From Cryptomeria japonica (Eukaryota; Streptophyta; Pinopsida; Cupressales; Cupressaceae), in contig NC_081406.1 in NCBI RefSeq assembly GCF_030272615.1, forward strand, positions 216,884,997 through 216,948,996: a DNA stretch of 64,000 nt. The letters run 5' to 3'. Positions within the stretch are counted from its first letter, which is position 1. Every line of letters starts with the position of its first letter. The translations under genes were made by a program, and so were the position numbers. Below the pieces are notes generated by a model. That model made no database searches. It saw only the letters and a program-made list of their open reading frames with translations, and had not been told where the DNA came from. Shown one piece after another: positions 24,192 through 34,813 of this stretch.

Positions 24192-25450
24192 TATTGGCAT
24201 TATTGGATGAATTGATTATGTGTTGCATTGATGTTTTGTCATTGATATCAACACTAATTGTTATGGTTGGTTACCAATAGATAGGTTTTGGTTACCGGTA
24301 GAAGATCAAGTGTTACTGGAAGAAGAGATTATTTGTTGGACACTTTCAGTATGTTTGGATCTATGGAATGTGATTGGTTACATGTGGTACATTCTTCTGG
24401 TGCATATCTTGGTCAGATGGTATTGACTTAGTAATAGGATGCTATCATACACTCTGGTAAACCCTTATCAACACTAATTTAAGGCTTTACTAGCAGAGCT
24501 CTCATTGAGGAATCTTGACAAGATGCATAATTGGTATTGGTGTAGCTTCTACATGAATTTCAGGATGCTGAAGATTATCTTTGATCATACTTCAACTACT
24601 TCAAGATATTGCTTTGGTGTGGTGGACCCAGAATAGGTCCTGTACCTATCTAGGTTATGGATCGGTATCATGTTAACATGTACTCTACATGTTACTGAGA
24701 TGTTTTAGGATGTTTTATGGATTTATTATTGTTGTTTTGGTCTTAAGATGACATGGCATATAATTGTAATATGGATTTATGTAATGATCTTATTGTAATA
24801 TCTTTTAGGTGGCCAACCTAATTGGTTTAGGCCTTAGGGTTTGTATAAAATGATGTAAGATCTCATTGTAGATCTTGGCATGGGAATGGAATAAGTGTTC
24901 GTGGTCTTGAAATGCAATATCCTATGCGAAGGAGACTTGGTCGATCATAGGTGATCGAATTGGGATTAAGGAAGAGGTCCAAGACCTGTGGTATTGAGCT
25001 CAACTAAGACTGTAATCAGGCATGGTAGATGCTATCTCTGGTATTTCACTCTATTCGATTGTTGTCCATTTATCTTGAGATTGTTGTTGCCTCTCTGTAG
25101 TTAGTGAGACTCTTTTGTAATGAGCAGTACGCTCTAGGCGGTGTGCCATCCTGCATGTGTAGGCCCCTCATTGTATCACATACCTTTTGTAGAAATATCA
25201 TTTGACTGTGGGTAGGCTTCCCACTGTGGTTTTTCCCTTTTTGGGTTTTCCACATACAAATCATGGTGTTATGTGGTATGGTTTCTTTGCATTGATTATC
25301 TGTTTAATTGTTAAGTTGTATTGTTTACCGGTATTTGTTTCTGCTTTACCGGTACTTAATTAGGTTACAGGTTATTAAGTGAATTAAATGTTATAATCTA
25401 TGAAAAATTGATTCACCTCCCCACTCAGTTGTTCACCGACTATCCTAACA
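24192..25450 (+). repeat. 5' LTR of Copia-B
   Basis: A 1259-bp LTR starting TATTGGCATTATTGG (the 3' copy has TGTTGG) and ending GACTATCCTAACA. The block GATTCACCTCCCCACTCAG at about 25410-25428 is the plus-strand counterpart of the G-rich block shared with LTR-X, LTR-D, LTR-E and the solo LTRs. Confidence 0.9.
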
Positions 25451-25452
25451 AT

Positions 25453-25463
25453 TGGTATCCGAG
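25453..25463 (+). promoter_or_regulatory. Primer binding site of Copia-B
   Basis: TGGTATCCGAG follows the LTR by two bases and resembles the initiator-Met tRNA primer site TGGTATCAGAG with one change. Confidence 0.8.
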
Positions 25464-25508
25464 ATTTGGTCCCCTTTTGCAGAAGCTTAACCACTTGAGG
25501 TAGATCCT

Positions 25509-26921
25509 ATGGCAGCTAACACTTCTAATCCACTGATAACTATTCTCAAAAGAGAGATCCCTAAGCTTGATGGAACAAATTATGGGATATGGAAAATTTT
25601 AATGGAGACTCATCTTAGATGTCTTGGAAAGGATATTTAGGAGATCACTAAGAAATGATACACACCTTATGATCCAACATCTAGCAATCCTGCTCCTGCA
25701 GACTTGGACAAGAATATTGAAAATGATTGCAGAGCTACAAAAGCCCTCTTGTGTCCACTTACTAATCAATAGATCATGGGATTGACTGATAAATCATCAG
25801 AAAAGGTTATGTGGGAGAAATTGAAAACTTTGAATGAAGGTGATCCTATTGTCAAAATTACCAAACTTGATGGCTATGGGGTAAGATATGAAAACTTGAA
25901 GATGGAAGATAATGAAAGAATTGTTGTGTTTATGGAAAGAGTAAATGAGATTGTTATAGAAATTCAATGTTGTGGAGGTTTTCTGAGTGAAGATGAAATA
26001 GTTTCCAAAGTCTTGAGAGCCCTTCCACTGGAGGTGAAGGCAACTGCAATTAATAAGTTGAGAATAATGGAAAACTCTTCAATTAACAGAGACATTTTCA
26101 TTGGGAAATTATCTTCTTTTGAGCTTGAAGAATTTGTATCTTCTAGAGCTATAAAGTTTGAACCTTCTTTTCATGCATCATCATCGTCATCTACCAAAAA
26201 AAGTGATTGGAAAGTCCTATATGTAAAATAATTTGAAGACATGATGAAAGAAGATGAAGAATTTGAGCAACTTGAAGCCTTATTTGCTAGAAGAGTACCT
26301 AAAGGTCTGACAGGAAGTAAGTATGAAGGAAAAGCACCTTTTAAATATTTTTCATGTAATAACATTGGTCATTTTGCATCTAGATGTCTTGAAAGGAATG
26401 CAAGGTTTGAGGAAAGAGTTAATAAATCATTTAAGCCTAACCAAAATAGATGCAGATTCAAGAAAAGTAAACAATGCTACATAGCGGATGAGGAAGGAGT
26501 AACTGATGACTCTACAGATGAACTGACAGAAGACCTTGCTAGTGGATCTGACAATGGAAAGGAATGGGTGTTCTATTCTTTAAAGGAAGATGAATTGGCA
26601 ATGCCTCAACTAGTACAGGAAATTGAGATAGTTACACTAACACAATCAGAAAATTCAACTATGACTGATGATCAGAGTAGTGAACTTGAAGTTCAAAAGA
26701 CACCAAGGTATGTAAGATTAAATCATTCTGAAGATCAAATCATTGGAGATAGGAACAAGCGAGTTATGACAATAAGAAGCCTGGAAAATGAAGAGGTATG
26801 TCTTATTTCTCAAGTTGAACCAGCATCTATTATTGAAGCTTGTAAGGATGAACATTGGTTAAAGGCCATGGAAGATGAATTAGATCAGATAGAGAAGAAT
26901 GAGACTTGGTCTTTAGTTCTC
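25509..26921 (+). pseudogene. Copia-B gag fused in frame to the RT linker
   Basis: The ATG at 25509 opens MAANTSNPLITILKREIPKL and then a copia gag domain with KLDGTNYGIWK. The same frame continues, with a few stops (for example 25638, 25770 and about 26229), to a zinc knuckle near 26345-26390 reading KYFSCNNIGHFASRC; Tyr replaces the first Cys. After GKEWVFYSLKEDEL, where Copia-1 continues into protease, this copy jumps straight to the region just before reverse transcriptase (KDEHWLKAMEDELDQIEKNE). The reading frame is kept across the deletion. Protease and integrase are therefore absent, and any product would be a gag-RT fusion that depends on other copies for processing and integration. 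Confidence 0.88.
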
Positions 26922-26924
26922 TAG

Positions 26925-28263
26925 CCTAAAAATAAGAATGTTATTGGAACTAAATGGGTTTTTAGGAATAAACTGAATGAGGATGGTCAAGTTGTAAGAA
27001 ACAAGGCTAGATTAGTTTGTAAAGGATATTCTCAAATGGAAGGAATTGATTATGGTGAGACATTTGCACCTGTAGCTAGAATTGAAGTTGTTACACTATT
27101 TCTTGCCTATGCAGCTTATAAGAACTATAAGGTTTATCAAATGGATGTTAAATGTGCATTTTTTAATAGTGAACTTGAAGAATAAGTATACATTGAGCAA
27201 CTTGATGGCTTTTCACAGAAAGATGATAAAGATATGGTTTGCAGATTGAAGAAAGCTTTATATAGATTGAAATAGGCTCGTAGAGCTTGGTATGCATGAT
27301 TGGATAAATATCTTTTGAAGCTTGGTTTTACTAAAGGTAGTGCTGATAGTAATTTATATTATAAGATCACTGATAATGATATTCTAATTATTGAAGTATT
27401 TTTTGATGATATCATTTTTGGAGGAGAATATAAATTGTGCAAGGAATTTGCTAACAATATGAAGAATGAATTTGAAATGTTCATGATTGGTGAGATGGAA
27501 ATTTTCTTAGGTTTACAAATTACTCAAACTAACAAAGGCATTTTAATCTATATCTATCAAGGATACTTCTATACCAATAAATCCGACAAGGTATAAGTCT
27601 ATGATTGGTGGTCCATTATATTTAACTCAGACTAGACCGGATATTATGAATGCAGTAAGTATTGTTTCAAGATATCAAAGTAATCCTAAAGAAAATCATG
27701 AATGTGTAGTAAAGAGGATATTTCAGTATTTGCAAGGAACAACAAAGTATGGTTTATGGTATTATAAAAATGATGATTTCACTTTATGTGCATATACTGA
27801 CTCAGATTGGGCAGGAGATACTGATGACAAGAAGAGCACTTCTAGTGGAGCTTTCTTTCTTAGAAAGAAACTAGTTTCATGGATCAGCCAAAAACAATCA
27901 TGCATTTCTTTATCTACTGCAAAAGTTGAGTATGTTGCAGCAACAACTAATTGCACTCAAGTCTTGTGGATGAAGCAAATGTTGAAGGATATCAGGGTAA
28001 ATTGTAGTGAATGAGTAGTTATCTATTGTGATAACTCTACATCTATTGACATGTCTAAGAATCTGGTATTTCACTCTAAGACTAAGCATATATCAATAAA
28101 GTATAACTTTCTGAAGGACAATGTAGAAGCAAAGGAAGTCAAATTGGTTTATGTGAACACTAAAGAACATATTGCAGATATATTCACTAAACCGCTGTCT
28201 AAGGAATCATTTGAGTATTTGAGAGATAGGTTAGGGGTTTCTACCCCTTCGGCAGAGACTTGA
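26925..28263 (+). pseudogene. Copia-B reverse transcriptase and RNase H
   Basis: The RT starts with [16 protein letters not shown] and [17 protein letters not shown] and continues through FAPVARIE to a catalytic FFDD box (about 27400). Stops at 27183, 27273 and 27297 sit where Gln, Gln and Arg are expected. Around 27540-27600 a deletion plus frameshift removes the segment between GLQITQTNKGI and SMIGGPLYL. RNase H (27601-28263) then reads in another frame: TRPDIMNAVSIVSRY, YTDSDWAGD with its Asp residues, SLSTAKVEY where the family has Glu in place of Lys, and the closing ADIFTKPLSKESFEYLRDRL. It is inactive as it stands. Confidence 0.9.
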
Positions 28264-28419
28264 TTGATGTAGTTTGTCATTAGTCCAACATACATTATCA
28301 ATGATATTATTGATTTTGGTACTGATGAGTGGTGCTACTACTCAAGGGAGTAGTCAACTTTGAGATACTAACATTTATATTCTTGCTTTGATATTTTTGT
28401 CAGATTTATGGCATTGATG

Positions 28420-28599
28420 TCAAAGGGGGAGAGATATTGATGTGAAAAATAAGGAAAGGATTTGTATACATTAGGGGGAGAGTTATTGATATTTAGGAGA
28501 TTGTTGGTTGTCTTCCACAAGGGGGAGACTTGTTTGGCATTTCTTGGTACTTAGATGTTTTTCATATCTAGTGTTGCCATCAATGCCAAAGGCGGAGAT
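28420..28599 (+). promoter_or_regulatory. Polypurine tract cluster of Copia-B
   Basis: The tract touching the 3' LTR reads GCCAAAGGCGGAGAT (28585-28599). Three more purine runs of the same form lie upstream: CAAAGGGGGAGAG near 28421, AGGGGGAGAG near 28473 and AAGGGGGAGAC near 28520. The LTR-adjacent one is the expected plus-strand primer site; one G of its run has become C. Confidence 0.8.
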
Positions 28600-29836
28600 T
28601 GTTGGTATTATTGGATGAATTGATTTTGTGTTGAATTGATGTTTTGTCATTGATGTTAACACTAGCTATTATGGTTGGTTACCAACAAACAGGTTTTGGT
28701 TACCAATAGAAGATCAAGTGTTATTGGTAGAAGGGACTATCTGTTGGACACTTCCAGCATGTTTGGATCTATGGAATGTGATTGGTTACATGTGGTACGT
28801 TCTTCTAGAGCATTTCTTGGTCAGATGGTATTGACTTAGTAATTAGATTCTATCATACACACTGGTAAACCCTTATTGGCACTAGTTTAAGGCTTTACCG
28901 ATAGAGCTCTCACTGAGGAATCTTGATAGGATGCATAATTGGTATTGGTGTAGCTTCTACATGAATTTCAAGATGCTGAAGATGTTCTTTGATCATGCTT
29001 CAACTGCTTGAAGACATTGTTTTGATGTGGTGGACCCAGAATAGGTTTGGTACCTATCTAGGTTATGTACTAGTATCATGTTAACATGTACTCTACAGGT
29101 TACCAGGATGTTTCGGGATGTTTTATGGATTTATTATTGTCGTTTGGTTCTTAAGACAACATGGCATATCATTGTAATATGGATTTATGTAATGATCTTA
29201 TTGTAATATCTTTTAGGTGGCCAACGTAGTTGTTTTAGGCCTTAGGGTTTGTATAAAATGATGTAAGATCTCATTGTAGATCGTGGCATGAGAATGGAAT
29301 AAGTGTTCCTAGTCTTGAAATGCAATATCATATGTGAAGGAAACTTGGTCGATCATAGGTGATCGAATTGGGATTAAGGAAGAGGTCAAAGGCCTCTGGT
29401 ATTGAGCTCAACCGAGACTATAATCAGGCATGGTAGATGCTATCTTTGGCAGTTCACTCTATTGGAATGTTGTTGCCTCTCTGTAGTCAGTGAGACTCTT
29501 TTGTAATGAGCAGTATGCTCTAGGTAGTTTGTCTTCCTGCATGTACAGGCCCCTCATTATATCACATACTTTTTGTAGAAGTATCATCTGACTATGGGTA
29601 TGCTTCCTACCATTGTTTTTCCCTTTCCGGGTTTTCCACGTACAAATCATGGTGTTATTTGGTATGGTTGCTTTGCATTGATTATCTGTTTAATTGTTAA
29701 GTTTTATTGTTTACCGATATCTGTTTCTGCTTTACCAGTACTTAATCAGGTTAAAGGTTAATGAGTGGATTAAATGTTATAATCTGTGAACAACTAATTC
29801 ACCCCCCTTGTAAGTTGTTCATCGATTATCCTGACA
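28600..29836 (+). repeat. 3' LTR of Copia-B
   Basis: A 1237-bp LTR, TGTTGGTATTATTGG to GATTATCCTGACA, alignable to 24192-25450 along its length with scattered substitutions and small indels. It is followed by the target duplication CTAAA. Confidence 0.9.
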
Positions 29837-31106
29837 CTAAATTGGGGGATCAAGTGACCACAAGTCTATTTGAGTTGTTTTTTATGTTTTAGAATCAGTT
29901 GTAATAATTTTGGGGGACTATGATAGTCTAGAGTCTAAGTTGGTTGAATTATGCAAAAGTTGTCATATTGTCAATTTGTTGTCATGACAATTTTGTACTT
30001 TTTGTAAGTCGTGATTCTCCAATAGTCAATCAGTTTGAAAAATAGTTGGAGGAGGTTGTGGTATTTTTGGGAAACACCTTTAAAGGCCCCAAACACCAAA
30101 TAATTTATGTTGGTGGAGTTGGTTGTTTTGGAAAATAGATTGAAGCTTCAAAACTGTTGGAAACTTGGAAAACTATCTAATTTATATTGATTGCATACTA
30201 AAGGTGGATTGGCAAGAATTCTCATGGCATAGATGTTGTAACTAGTTTTTTTGACCTTTGTTTTGCATTTGGTGTGAAGTCATGAAGTGATCGTTGCCCC
30301 ATTCTACAAGCAAATCTCTTTGGGGTAGCCTAAAACCCTTAAGCCCCTAGGGTTTGATTGCAATAATGGGTTTTGGCCTATCAATCCTTAATTGAACACT
30401 CTATCATTATAGGAGATGATATGCCACTATATCATATGTTAGTACCAAAATCCATTAAGAGGATACAACAAGGTGAAGAGGATGGAGAACTAACACTAGG
30501 TCTGGCATCTCTATGTGATAGACTGGTTTGATGAGTGTTTTGCGTGAGAATTGAGAGGTAGAGCACTGGAAAAGGGTTTGAATGTGGTAGAAGAGTACCT
30601 TGGAGGTTTACATAACATTTCATGGTTAGTGATGGTCACCCATTAGGATAACCAAACTAGTTGGTGGAAGGTGTTTAGTCAAATAGGTCTAAAAGTCCTA
30701 TTAAATTTGTTAGTGCAGCACCGGTTGGAATATCTGCAAGTTGATTTGGTACCAAAAAATGAGATATTGTTTAGAACTCCCAAAAGGGTATCTAAAAACA
30801 TAATTTATTTGTCTAGATCCTCAGGGTGTCAAAATTTATCACCTGATTCCTTCAAATGGAGGTCTAATAGCAACCGGTTCAAATTGCGGGCAAGTGAGTC
30901 AAAATTGATGTTCTGGTGGATCTAAACCATGAAACCCTATTTCATTTTTTGTTAAGGTGTTGTGAGAACACCCCTCCAAGAGTCATTGTATTGAATTGGT
31001 CAAGTGGGCCATTCAAACGCTAAAGCCTAGTAGTAGCCCAATCATGTATGCAAGGGTGCGTGTAGTCACACAAGAACTTGAGAAGTGTTAGTTGTCTATA
31101 AGTGGA
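29837..31106 (+). repeat. 3' LTR of Ty3-A, segment 2
   Basis: Continues the Ty3-A LTR from CTAAATTGGGGGATC to GTCTATAAGTGGA, parallel to about 17937-19202 of the 5' LTR. Ends at the Ty3-C insertion with the target bases GTGGA. Short open frames in it (30432-30623, 30671-30925) also lie in LTR sequence and are not genes. Confidence 0.88.
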
Positions 31107-31189
31107 TGTAATAACCCATCTTCATTTCCTATTTCGTGTAATAACCCACCAAAATTGATTCAACAAAAATTGAGTATTATTTTTTTTTT

Positions 31190-31385
31190 CATTATGTTTT
31201 ATTCAATTGCATACTCTAGGCATCCATCCAATTAGGATTAGGCATTCATCCATTCGGGATGAGCTTCTAACCATACGGGTTAGGCAATTGTCCATACGGG
31301 ACGTAAAATTCCATCTATCCAATACGGGATAGGCATCTACCCATACGGGGTAGGCATCCATCCAAATGGGACAGGAGATGCTCTG
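31190..31385. repeat. Degenerate short repeats in the Ty3-C LTR
   Basis: About six to eight imperfect copies of a 20-30 bp motif built on CCATACGGGATAGGCAT, each with a variant of CCAT-CGGG-TAGGC. The same array is in the other LTR at about 39690-39875. On the element's own strand this lies close to the LTR 3' end. Confidence 0.7.
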
Positions 31386-32889
31386 GCCAGAGACTTAGAC
31401 TCATCGGGACCATTCGGGTCCTGAGCCACTCACTAAGTACTACACTCTTCTAACAAGAATGCACCGAGGTTGCCGTCCTTAGGAGTAATTAAAAATAACA
31501 CAAGCTTGAATTCCGCCTCGGAATTTGGCTTAAAGCCTCGGGAAGTCAAGCGAATCCATACGGGATTCCTTCCGAGTATGCATTGAATTAAATTGATTAT
31601 CTTATTTTCCATTTAGGATTCTTACTCAACCAAGCCTAGACCCCACCCACGAACGCCTGAGTACGAGGGACAACTCCGTCCCAAGACTGCCTACATACCC
31701 GCTTCAGCATGGGATCAAGGCGTAAAGTATGTAGTTCTATTTTCTAATCTATGGTTTGATGTAAACTGATTTGTGGGTACGCAACCCTTTCTAGGGTTAG
31801 TGTCCCAGACAGATTCTCTACGGTTGCTACCCACGATGGTAGCACTTAAGCGAAGGCTCAAGATGGCCTATTGCTTGTGGCCTAAAAAAAAGAAAATAAC
31901 TAGATCCTAATACTTATCATGAACGTCACCCAATTGCAAAACACCAATATCCCTTCAAAAAAAGAAATCAATTTCATGAGAGCTTTTGACTTGACCATCC
32001 CTAAGAGGGGTTTACTATGGTTTATCTCAACGGATGTGAAAACCATTTAAAGTTATCTTATTAAATTATCGATCCAAGGGGGATTGCCCGCCCCTCGGAT
32101 TTTAACTTCCAAATGTCCCTTATTACTCCCCGACGATTTATAGGGACGATGCCACAGACGTCGTTAATGCAGCTTTATTAGGCGTTAAGTGCAGTAGTTC
32201 AACACGATGGCATTACCCGTAAGCGTGACCCAGAGGCATCGTATATACCGAACGCTGCTAGTTTTGGTTTTCCAACTCCCTTTGTTTAGTTTTCTAAACT
32301 AACATCATGCTTGAAAATATAATTATGAATTGGATGTACACAATTTAAACTTTAAATACTATCGAAAAAAGAGAGATATTGTTATTCTACAATTGGCATG
32401 ATAATTGAGAACTTATGAGCAATTGCATGTAGATAATGAATGCGGAATAAAAGCAAGGTAAAATAATATCATTGCACACAAAATGAAGAAGTGTTTACTC
32501 TTATTGTAAGAACAATTAAATATAGAGTTACTAGCAATTAGTTTACACTTTTGGGATTAATCATAAGACTTAAAGATTTAAGTAAGCTCAAGTATATCAC
32601 CCAAGAATCAATTAGATCCTCAATGGTTTGGGAGGTCCATTTTTTTTTACAATAATATACCATACGATAATCTCTATTGATTATTAAAACTATTAATAAT
32701 GATTATCAATAATTTATTAATAATTATTACCAATTACATTATTAATAAGTTATTAATAATTATTGTTAATTAATCCAAAACTTATTAAAAAAAATATCTA
32801 AAGTTTATCAATTATCAACAACTAAAACTTTATTACCAACTATTAACAATTAAATTCCAAAAAAAAGGGGATTTAAAATATGGAAGTCG

Positions 32890-33095
32890 TGGTATTGCGT
32901 GCCCAACGCATTTAGTGGGAGGGGGACCCCACGGTTCCCTCCACTACCCTGCAGCCACTGCCGTAGCAGTGATCGCAGGTTAGTGGAGGGTACTGTAACG
33001 ATACCGCTCCCCACCTGCAGAGTTATTAACTCTGCCTGCGGCCGAAGTCCCATGCAACGTACCGCATGGTGATTACAATTCCTCATGCGATGGGT
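32890..33095. repeat. GC-rich hairpin island in the Ty3-C 3' LTR
   Basis: A roughly 200-bp GC-rich segment within AT-rich LTR. Self-complementary pairs include CACTGC-cgta-GCAGTG (32956-32971), CAGAGTTA-t-TAACTCTG (33018-33034) and CGCATG...CATGCG (33063-33089). A 78-codon open frame crosses it on the minus strand in both LTR copies, but I see no protein family and consider it incidental. Confidence 0.7.
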
Positions 33096-33559
33096 TTTTT
33101 TCTTAAATGCTTCATGTATATATATATATATGGTTTTATTTATTTTATTTTATCTTTTTTTTTTTTTTTTCTCTTTTCCAGGTTAATTTAAATAGATAGA
33201 GAGTAGATTTAAACTTTAAGGATAAAATAAATTAAAATATTAAGTAGTAATGGGGTTCATTCTCAGGAATAAATAACCCATAGGGATAAACAATCCAGGG
33301 AGAATAACTAGATCCCAGCATAGTGCAGAGGATTGAAAACCAGATGTGTAACTAAAGGTAACTCATATTTTGCTTCCACACAGAGATTAAAATATCCCAG
33401 AGAGTAAATCGTTTCCAGCCATGAAAGGTAGATGGATTTATGCAGGCTTATGATTGTATTTCGTTAGTTTGATTTCACTCTAACATTTACAGGGATAAAT
33501 TTATTCCTACAGGAGGATTTAATTCATTCAAAACAAGATTTTATTCATAGCAAGGAATA

Positions 33560-34165
33560 TTTTAATTCTATAGCAAGAATTTGAAAGACAACATTTTGAT
33601 TCTTCAAACTGGCAAAATCTAACCTACAGCAAGCAATTGATGGATAATATTTTAATTAACAGTATCCAATCTACAGCAAGAAATTGAAAGACAATATTTT
33701 AAATCTTCAAGCTAACATTATCCAATCTACAACAAGAAATTGAAGGATAATAATATTATTTAATAGTATCCAATCTACAACAAGAAGTTGAAAAACAATA
33801 TTTTAATTCTTCAACTCATCCACTACAAACAGATTTCAACTAAGTTCAACAATATATTAAACCTTGATCTAACAACAATTTTTTTTTTTTTTACAAATGA
33901 ATCTAATTCCTATCAAAATCTGAAACTAAATTTCTTATCAAGACTCTGAAAAAAAACAATTAATCTAGTTCTCATCAAATGATTCTAATCACCTACTTCT
34001 TATAAAAATTTGAAACTAATTCTTTCAAGAATCTGAAAACAAAAGAATCTCATTCTCATCAAATGATTCTAATTACCTACTTCTTATAAAAATTGAAACT
34101 AATTCTTTCAAGAATCTGAAAACAATGAATCTCATTCTCATCAAATGATTCTAATTTCCTAAACA
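33560..34165. repeat. Two tandem arrays in the Ty3-C 3' LTR
   Basis: Array one (about 33560-33830) repeats ATCCAATCTACAGCAAG with an AATTGAA..ACAATATTTTAA tail at spacings near 50-58. Array two (about 33900-34165) repeats CTCATCAAATGATTCTAAT at about 33970, 34053 and 34138, spacing near 84. Both are present in the other LTR at about 42060-42330 and 42420-42685. Confidence 0.75.
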
Positions 34166-34740
34166 ATTTAATCAAATCTAATTGCAACAAAATAAGATGC
34201 ATGAAAACTAAATTTGAAAGAACCTGGGTGCTTGGAAATGGTGTAGAATCCTCTATGAATCTTCCTTGATCCTCCAAACTTGAAGAGAAGTCCTCCCAAA
34301 CAAAATCTTAGCTGAAAATGAAAATTGACTACAAAGGAAAATTTTACTTGAAGAATTTCTTATGGAATAGCCAACCACTCATTTTGAAACTTGTACATCT
34401 TTTATAAAAGAAATTTCAAATTCCCACTACCTAATTTTTAATTGAAAAAAAAGAGATTCTCTCCCAATTTGGCCTTTATGCAAATTGATTAGGCTTAGTG
34501 GGAGGAGTTACATGCAAGGGTGGTGGAGAAGCCTCTAGAAGCTTCTTATTCCTCCTACAACATGTGCCTTAATTTGGGTGAGGGAAATTAAATAACCAAT
34601 TAAAAATATATATGTATTTTCCATGTGTGTGTGTGGTTTATTATTTTTATTCCCTTACAATATTCATTCAATAGTTTATCCAAAGAAATATAATAGAGTT
34701 TTGTATTTAAATCAAAAGGTGATAAAGGAGGGTTGTGACA

Positions 34741-34754
34741 TCCTCCCCCCCTTA
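34741..34754 (-). promoter_or_regulatory. Polypurine tract of Ty3-C
   Basis: Minus strand reads AAGGGGGGGAGGA immediately before the 3' LTR, the expected plus-strand primer position. Confidence 0.85.
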
Positions 34755-34813
34755 ATCTGTGCATCGTCCCGATGCACTTATTAAATGCATTCAAAAGAGT
34801 TTATAGTTCATGT

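Larger units (their letters stand above)
24187..29841 (+). mobile_element. Copia-B, nested in the 3' LTR of Ty3-A
   Basis: A plus-strand Ty1/copia element (24192-29836) flanked by the exact target duplication CTAAA (24187-24191 and 29837-29841). The empty site GGTCTAAATTGGGG is preserved in the 5' LTR of Ty3-A. The interior is only about 3.1 kb because protease and integrase are missing. The LTRs are clearly homologous but differ at many scattered positions, so insertion was not recent. Confidence 0.92.
31107..34740 (-). repeat. 3' LTR of Ty3-C
   Basis: A 3634-bp LTR. On the plus strand it starts TGTAATAACCCATC and ends GGGTTGTGACA. It holds several internal repeat arrays (about 31190-31385, 33560-33830 and 33900-34165), a GC-rich hairpin island (32890-33095) and a short TA repeat (about 33117-33132). 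LTRs this long are uncommon but occur in some plant chromoviruses. Confidence 0.93.

Noticed and set aside
26241..26924. Possible stand-alone host gene with a zinc knuckle
   Set aside because: It is in the same frame as Copia-B gag upstream and RT downstream, and lies between that element's LTRs.
32850..33086. 78-codon frame conserved in both Ty3-C LTRs (also 41348-41584)
   Set aside because: Conservation is explained by the LTRs being recent copies of each other. No domain, and the sequence is dominated by hairpins.
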